Origin: Peptoniphilaceae bacterium AM52-5BH
GTDB taxonomy: Bacteria > Bacillota > Clostridia > Tissierellales > Peptoniphilaceae
NCBI GenBank assembly: GCA_027669155.1
Contig: JAQEDR010000005.1
Coordinates: forward strand, 39,451 to 103,450
Direction of reading: 5' to 3'
DNA: 64,000 bases
Positions 60,092-64,000 of the stretch are shown here, in pieces. The stretch's first letter is position 1, and every line of letters starts with the position of its first letter. The position numbers and the translations under genes were made by a program. The notes beneath the pieces were generated by a model. That model was given only the letters and a program-made list of their open reading frames with translations, was not told the origin of the DNA and searched no databases.

Positions 60092-60925
60092 TTGTTAATA
60101 AATTCAAAAGAAGCTTTGTTAAAAGCTAAATCAGAAAAGTTTGCTATAATTTCAGCTAATTTTATAGATAATAATTCTGCTAGGGTATTTGTTAAGACAG
60201 CAGAGGATAATAATCTTCCAATAATATTATCGTATGCGCAGTCACATGCGGATATATTATCTATAGAAGAAGCGGCATCGTTTGGTAAATATCTTGCGGA
60301 AAAATCTAAATCTCCAGTTATTTTACATTTAGACCATGGACAAGATATGGATACGGTTTTAAAAGCTATAGAATTAGGATTCAGTTCCGTAATGATAGAT
60401 GCATCTAGCGAAACGTTTGAGAATAATATTAGAATAACTAAAGAAGTAGTCGAAAAGGCACATAAAAATGGCGTTACCGTCGAGGCAGAATTAGGACATG
60501 TAGGGGCTAATGATAAATCAGAAGCTGATAGTATAACAGATTCTGTGTATACCGAGGTTGATGATGTAATTGAATTTGTAGAAAGAACTAATGTGGATTC
60601 ACTAGCTATATCTATAGGAACTGCACACGGTTTATATAAAGGGGTTCCTAAAATTAATTTTGAAAGATTGAAAGATATCGATGCTCTAGTAGATATACCT
60701 TTGGTTCTACATGGAGGTTCGTCATCTGGGGATGAAAATTTGAAGAAATGTGCTAAAAATGGTATTTCAAAAATAAATATTTATACAGACTTTATAAATG
60801 CTGCTTATAAAGCGATAGAAAACGGAAAATTTGATAATTATATTCAGATGAAAGAAGCAGCTGATTCAGCTATGAGAGACGTATTGATACATTATTTTAA
60901 TGTCTTTGAAACTAAAACAATTTAA
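60092..60925 (+). CDS. Class II ketose-bisphosphate aldolase family protein
   Basis: A 277-aa Zn-dependent aldolase of the FbaA/GatY/KbaY family: HLDHGQDMDTVLKAIELGFSSVMIDAS (Zn His and Asp), AELGHVGAND, SIGTAHGLYKG (Zn His) and LHGGSSSGDE (DHAP phosphate site). The start is TTG with AGGAGGGG ahead. It probably cleaves a ketose phosphate to DHAP and an aldehyde. The backbone substrate is unassigned. Confidence 0.9.
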   Translation: MLINSKEALLKAKSEKFAIISANFIDNNSARVFVKTAEDNNLPIILSYAQSHADILSIEEAASFGKYLAEKSKSPVILHLDHGQDMDTVLKAIELGFSSVMIDASSETFENNIRITKEVVEKAHKNGVTVEAELGHVGANDKSEADSITDSVYTEVDDVIEFVERTNVDSLAISIGTAHGLYKGVPKINFERLKDIDALVDIPLVLHGGSSSGDENLKKCAKNGISKINIYTDFINAAYKAIENGKFDNYIQMKEAADSAMRDVLIHYFNVFETKTI

Positions 60926-60940
60926 CTTAAGGGAGAAAAA

Positions 60941-61639
60941 ATGAGCAAAACAATTAGTAGACCGTTTTTTATATTTAATCCAAAATCTTATTTGTACGGC
61001 CAAGAACTTTATGACCTTGTAGTTACCGCCGAAGATTTAGCGGACATTTATAAAGATAAAATCTCAATACTTGTAACCGGTCCATTTGCAGATTTGGCAA
61101 ATATGGTTAAATTGACAAATAATGCTATTATATCAGCTCAGCATATGGATCCTTTAGAGTTAGGTAGGGGAATGGGCTTCATAACAGCGGAATCATTAAG
61201 AAATATAGGAGTTAAAGCATGTTTCTTGAATCATGCGGAGCATCCTATGTCATTGGCTGAGCTATCAAAGGCTATAAATAGAGCTAGAGAAAATTGTATT
61301 GAAACTATAGTTTGTGCTGATAGTATCGAAGAAGCCAAGGCTATAGCTAAGCTTAATCCAGATGTTATTTTATGCGAGCCTACCGAACTTATAGGTACAG
61401 GAAAGGTAAGTGATGATTCTTATATAGAAAAAACAAATGAAGCAATTAGAGAAGTTAATTCAAATATCCTAGTAATGCAAGCAGCTGGTATTAGCACAGC
61501 TGATGACGTATATAGAACAATAAAATTAGGAGCTGATGGAACTGGATGTACAAGTGGAATAGTAAAAGCTGTTAATCCACGTGAAATGTTAAGAGAGATG
61601 GTGGAATCTTGCTTAAAAGCATACGAGGAGAGAAAATGA
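60941..61639 (+). CDS. Triose-phosphate isomerase-like protein
   Basis: A 232-aa TIM-barrel close to the short (archaeal-type) TPI in length. The catalytic set is kept: FNPKSY (N-x-K), LNHAEHP (catalytic His) and ILCEPTELIGTG (catalytic Glu). The phosphate site AAGISTADDV ... GADGTGCTSGIVKA resembles archaeal TPI. It may interconvert DHAP and GAP, or an analogous C4 ketose/aldose phosphate as known for tetritol pathways. It overlaps the YjbQ gene by 4 nt. Confidence 0.85.
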   Translation: MSKTISRPFFIFNPKSYLYGQELYDLVVTAEDLADIYKDKISILVTGPFADLANMVKLTNNAIISAQHMDPLELGRGMGFITAESLRNIGVKACFLNHAEHPMSLAELSKAINRARENCIETIVCADSIEEAKAIAKLNPDVILCEPTELIGTGKVSDDSYIEKTNEAIREVNSNILVMQAAGISTADDVYRTIKLGADGTGCTSGIVKAVNPREMLREMVESCLKAYEERK

Positions 61640-62154
61640 CATTTTTAAAAACTCTAAAATTAAAATCTAGAGGTAGCGAACCTACTTTTATAAATATAAC
61701 TGAAGAAGTTAAAAAAGCCATAGGAGAAAGTGGAATCTGTAATGGAATATGCGTTGTAGTAAGCCCTCATACCACATGCTCAGTGTTTTTTGAAGAATAT
61801 GCCCATGATAAAAACGAAATTGGAGTAGAATCACTTCAAGAAGATTTGAATAATGTCCTAAAGAAAATTATTCCAGATCACACTAGTGCAGACTCTTATA
61901 TATACCCTGGTGAAGAGCACTATAAAGCTGTTGAATCTTGGCCTAATGCGAATGATTATTTACCTAACGGTGATAGAACGGCCTTATGGAATGGAGATGC
62001 GCACCTAAAATCAACTATATTAGGATCGAGTGAAACATTTGTTGTAGAATCAGGAGAATTAGGAGTAGGCAAAACTGGGTATATATATTTTGTAGATTTC
62101 GATTCAACTAGATCTAGAGATAGAAAGTGCAAAGTAGTAGTAATAGGGGACTAG
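61636..62154 (+). CDS. YjbQ/UPF0047-family protein
   Basis: A 172-aa protein of the YjbQ family with VVVSPHTTCSVFFEEYAHD (conserved HTT and acidic site) and GELGVGKTGYIYFVDFD near the end. It is longer than the usual ~135-140 aa form, with an insert around DYLPNGDRTALWNGDAHLKS, though that segment itself is familiar for the family. Start at 61636 (MTFLKTL) after GGAGAG. Family members are called secondary thiamine-phosphate synthases, but here it is embedded in a sugar operon; true activity unknown. Confidence 0.85.
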   Translation: MTFLKTLKLKSRGSEPTFINITEEVKKAIGESGICNGICVVVSPHTTCSVFFEEYAHDKNEIGVESLQEDLNNVLKKIIPDHTSADSYIYPGEEHYKAVESWPNANDYLPNGDRTALWNGDAHLKSTILGSSETFVVESGELGVGKTGYIYFVDFDSTRSRDRKCKVVVIGD

Positions 62155-62202
62155 GATTACTTTTAGAGCATATAAGAAAACGTTATTTTGTATGGAGGAT
62201 GT

Positions 62203-62742
62203 ATGAAATATATAGAAATGTTTGGGACTAACTTTATAGGTCTATTCCAAGCTGGTGCAGATGTGTTCATGAGTTTTATGACTGGAATAATTCCTTTGTT
62301 AATAGTGTTATTAACATTTACAAATGCTGTTATAGCACTGATTGGTGCTGATAAGGTTGAAAAATGGGTGGTTAAAAGATCTAATAATATTTTCTTTAGA
62401 TATACTTTAATGCCTATGCTTGCTGTTTTAATGCTAACTAATCCAATGTGCTATACTATGGGAAGGTTTTTAAAAGAAGAGTATAAGCCAGCTTTTTACG
62501 ATGCAACTGTCAGCTTTGTTCATCCAGTTACAGGACTATTTCCATATGCCAATGCTGGTGAATTATTTGTTTTTTTAGGGATTGCAGATGGAGTGACAAA
62601 AGCCGGTTATAATCAAGGTTCTTTGGCTGTAAGATATTTTATAGCTGGAATTATTGTGATTTTTATAAGAGGATTTGTTACTGAAAAAATAACAAAAATA
62701 TTAACTTCTAAGAAACAAACATCAGCTACAAGGAGTGCATAG
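62203..62742 (+). CDS. srlA: PTS glucitol/sorbitol EIIC component
   Basis: A 179-aa membrane protein of the SrlA family starting [23 protein letters not shown], with [25 protein letters not shown] and [15 protein letters not shown], hallmark segments. Start at 62203 follows GGAGG. It forms the first half of the translocation unit with the membrane domain fused to EIIB. Confidence 0.92.
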   Translation: MKYIEMFGTNFIGLFQAGADVFMSFMTGIIPLLIVLLTFTNAVIALIGADKVEKWVVKRSNNIFFRYTLMPMLAVLMLTNPMCYTMGRFLKEEYKPAFYDATVSFVHPVTGLFPYANAGELFVFLGIADGVTKAGYNQGSLAVRYFIAGIIVIFIRGFVTEKITKILTSKKQTSATRSA

Positions 62743-62743
62743 T

Positions 62744-63766
62744 ATGAGCAAGTATAAATCTGTATTTATTAATAAAGGACAAGGTGGATGGGGAAGTGGA
62801 TTTGTAGTTGCCCCAACAGATAAAAAAAATAAAATTGTTTCAGTCACAGGTGGGGGAATCCATCCTACAGCAGCGAGGATAGCTGAACTTACAGGAGCAG
62901 AAGCTCGTGATGGTTTTAGAGAGTCTGTACCGGATGAGGAAATAGCTTGTGTAATTATTGACTGCGGTGGAACTGCAAGGATAGGAGTCTACCCTATGAA
63001 GAATATTCTAACCGTAGATATTTTAGCATCAGCACCATCCGGACCTTTGTCTAAACACATCAACGAAAATAATTTCGTGTCAGGGGTAAGACCTAAAGAT
63101 GTTGAATTAATTGATGACGATGATGAAAGATTTAGAAAAGATGAAGATAATATATTAAACAGTAGCAAGGAATTAAATGATAAAAATGAACCAAAGAATA
63201 ATGAAGAGAAGATAGATGTCAGTGCTGCAGAACCTAGTAAGGATTCAATTATACTTAGATTTTCTAAGGGTATAGGCAAAGTTATGGGAGTATTCTATCA
63301 AGCTGGTAGAGATACTATAGAAACGGTTATCAAAAACATCCTTCCATTCATGGCTTTTATATCTATGTTGATAGGTATAATTAATTTTTCAGGTTTGGGT
63401 GATATTATTGCACATCTTATCGCTCCGTTATCTAATTCTATTTTAGGGTTTGTTATAATAGCTTTAATTGCAAGTTTACCATTCTTATCTCCTATTTTAG
63501 GTCCTGGTGCTGTTATAGCTCAGGTTGTTGGTGTACTAATTGGTTCGCAAATAGCGAGTGGTGCATTGCCGGTTGCATATGCATTACCAGCTTTATTCGC
63601 CATAAATGCTCAAGCAGGTATGGATTTCATACCAGTTGGATTGTCCTTAGGAGAAGCTGAATCCGAAACTGTTGAAGTAGGAGTCCCATCTATACTATAT
63701 TCTAGATTAATCACTGGAGTATTATCGGTACTAATAGGTTGGCTGTTAAGTGTAGGAATGTATTGA
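62744..63766 (+). CDS. srlE: PTS glucitol/sorbitol EIIB component with membrane domain
   Basis: A 340-aa SrlE: cytoplasmic B domain (1-120; [34 protein letters not shown], phospho-Cys74 in [14 protein letters not shown]), a 50-residue acidic linker, then a membrane domain (about 180-340, [17 protein letters not shown]). ATG at 62744 with AGGAG 8 nt upstream. The EIIA (SrlB) gene is not found after it. Confidence 0.92.
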   Translation: MSKYKSVFINKGQGGWGSGFVVAPTDKKNKIVSVTGGGIHPTAARIAELTGAEARDGFRESVPDEEIACVIIDCGGTARIGVYPMKNILTVDILASAPSGPLSKHINENNFVSGVRPKDVELIDDDDERFRKDEDNILNSSKELNDKNEPKNNEEKIDVSAAEPSKDSIILRFSKGIGKVMGVFYQAGRDTIETVIKNILPFMAFISMLIGIINFSGLGDIIAHLIAPLSNSILGFVIIALIASLPFLSPILGPGAVIAQVVGVLIGSQIASGALPVAYALPALFAINAQAGMDFIPVGLSLGEAESETVEVGVPSILYSRLITGVLSVLIGWLLSVGMY

Positions 63767-63952
63767 AAGATATTTATAAATTGATAGAGCCTTCATGAAA
63801 TAGGTTCTTTGTTAAGTCGAGTATGTAGATAAAAATCAAACAATTTATTTATCAGGGATAGGGTTTTCTATCTCTGATTTTGAATTAATAATAAACTTTA
63901 AAAATGAATGATATTATTAAATAAAAAATAAAGCAGTCAAGTCCACATGATA
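63767..63952. other. Gene-free segment after srlE
   Basis: 186 bp, AT-rich, with no reading frame or clear terminator I can support. The expected EIIA gene is not here. Confidence 0.5.
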
Positions 63953-64000
63953 TGTACCCTCTTTACTGGACAAACCAGTAAGGAGGGTATTTTTATGAAA
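63953..64000 (+). mobile_element. Probable left end of an IS3/IS150-type element
   Basis: TGTACCCTC at 63953 begins a stretch with TGGACA, a hairpin TACCCTCtTTACTGG / CCAGTAAgGAGGGTA (which also contains the RBS AGGAGG) and an ATGAAA at 63995 cut by the window edge. TGTAC...TGGAC ends followed closely by an orfA start are typical of IS150-group elements. Only 48 bp are visible. Confidence 0.45.

Overview
The window looks like a chromosomal segment of a low-GC Gram-positive anaerobe, most likely an Anaerococcus-type member of the Peptoniphilaceae. Supporting this are the AT-rich backbone, strong AGGAGG ribosome sites, sigma-A promoters of the form TTGACA-17-TATAAT, a T-box, tandem thiamine-precursor riboswitches, rubrerythrin, a SufCBDSU system and PTS-based sugar uptake. 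The genus call is an inference from gene content. I saw no rRNA, tRNA, CRISPR array or prophage.

Positions 1-12993 are mostly minus strand and hold a host-glycan utilisation region. A secreted protein (cut by the left edge), a lacto/galacto-N-biose operon (binding protein, two permeases, GH112 phosphorylase, 59-aa membrane protein, ABC ATPase, GalE, nucleotidyltransferase) and a mannose-family PTS operon with a YajC-like protein each have a TGGTARYTACCA-type dyad just after the promoter. Each also has a second, partly degenerate copy 160-190 bp further upstream, so one GntR/HutC-like repressor encoded elsewhere probably controls all three. A 205-nt branched structured element separates the binding-protein gene from the permease genes.

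Positions 13184-30606 hold T-box-controlled thrS with an ATP-grasp ligase, then mixed housekeeping genes: MATE exporter, CPBP protease, pgi, rubrerythrin, nagB, an autoregulated XRE/DUF3169 pair, a LytTR/DUF3021 pair, an M29 aminopeptidase, pepF and an FNT transporter. Positions 30829-36455 carry gltX-cysS-rlmB-yacP-sigma factor and ptsH. Positions 36694-41723 carry the suf operon. Positions 41720-46684 carry a thiamine operon (thiS-F-G-H-W-M-E) behind a TPP riboswitch and a terminator-embedded element best explained as an HMP-PP (thiS-motif) riboswitch. Next come folA, a BadF-type N-acetylhexosamine kinase, a PatB-type beta-lyase and a complete ribose operon (rbsR-K-D-A-C-B) followed by a transaldolase-like gene.

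From 56946 the character changes. A decayed IS30 transposase and about 600 bp of debris precede an operon fed by a glucitol-family PTS: SAF-domain dehydrogenase, GutM, class II aldolase, TPI-like isomerase, YjbQ-family protein, EIIC and EIIB. What looks like the left end of an IS3/IS150-type element begins at the right edge. This bounded cassette encodes a plausible but unassigned polyol catabolic pathway and is the best candidate here for an undescribed system.
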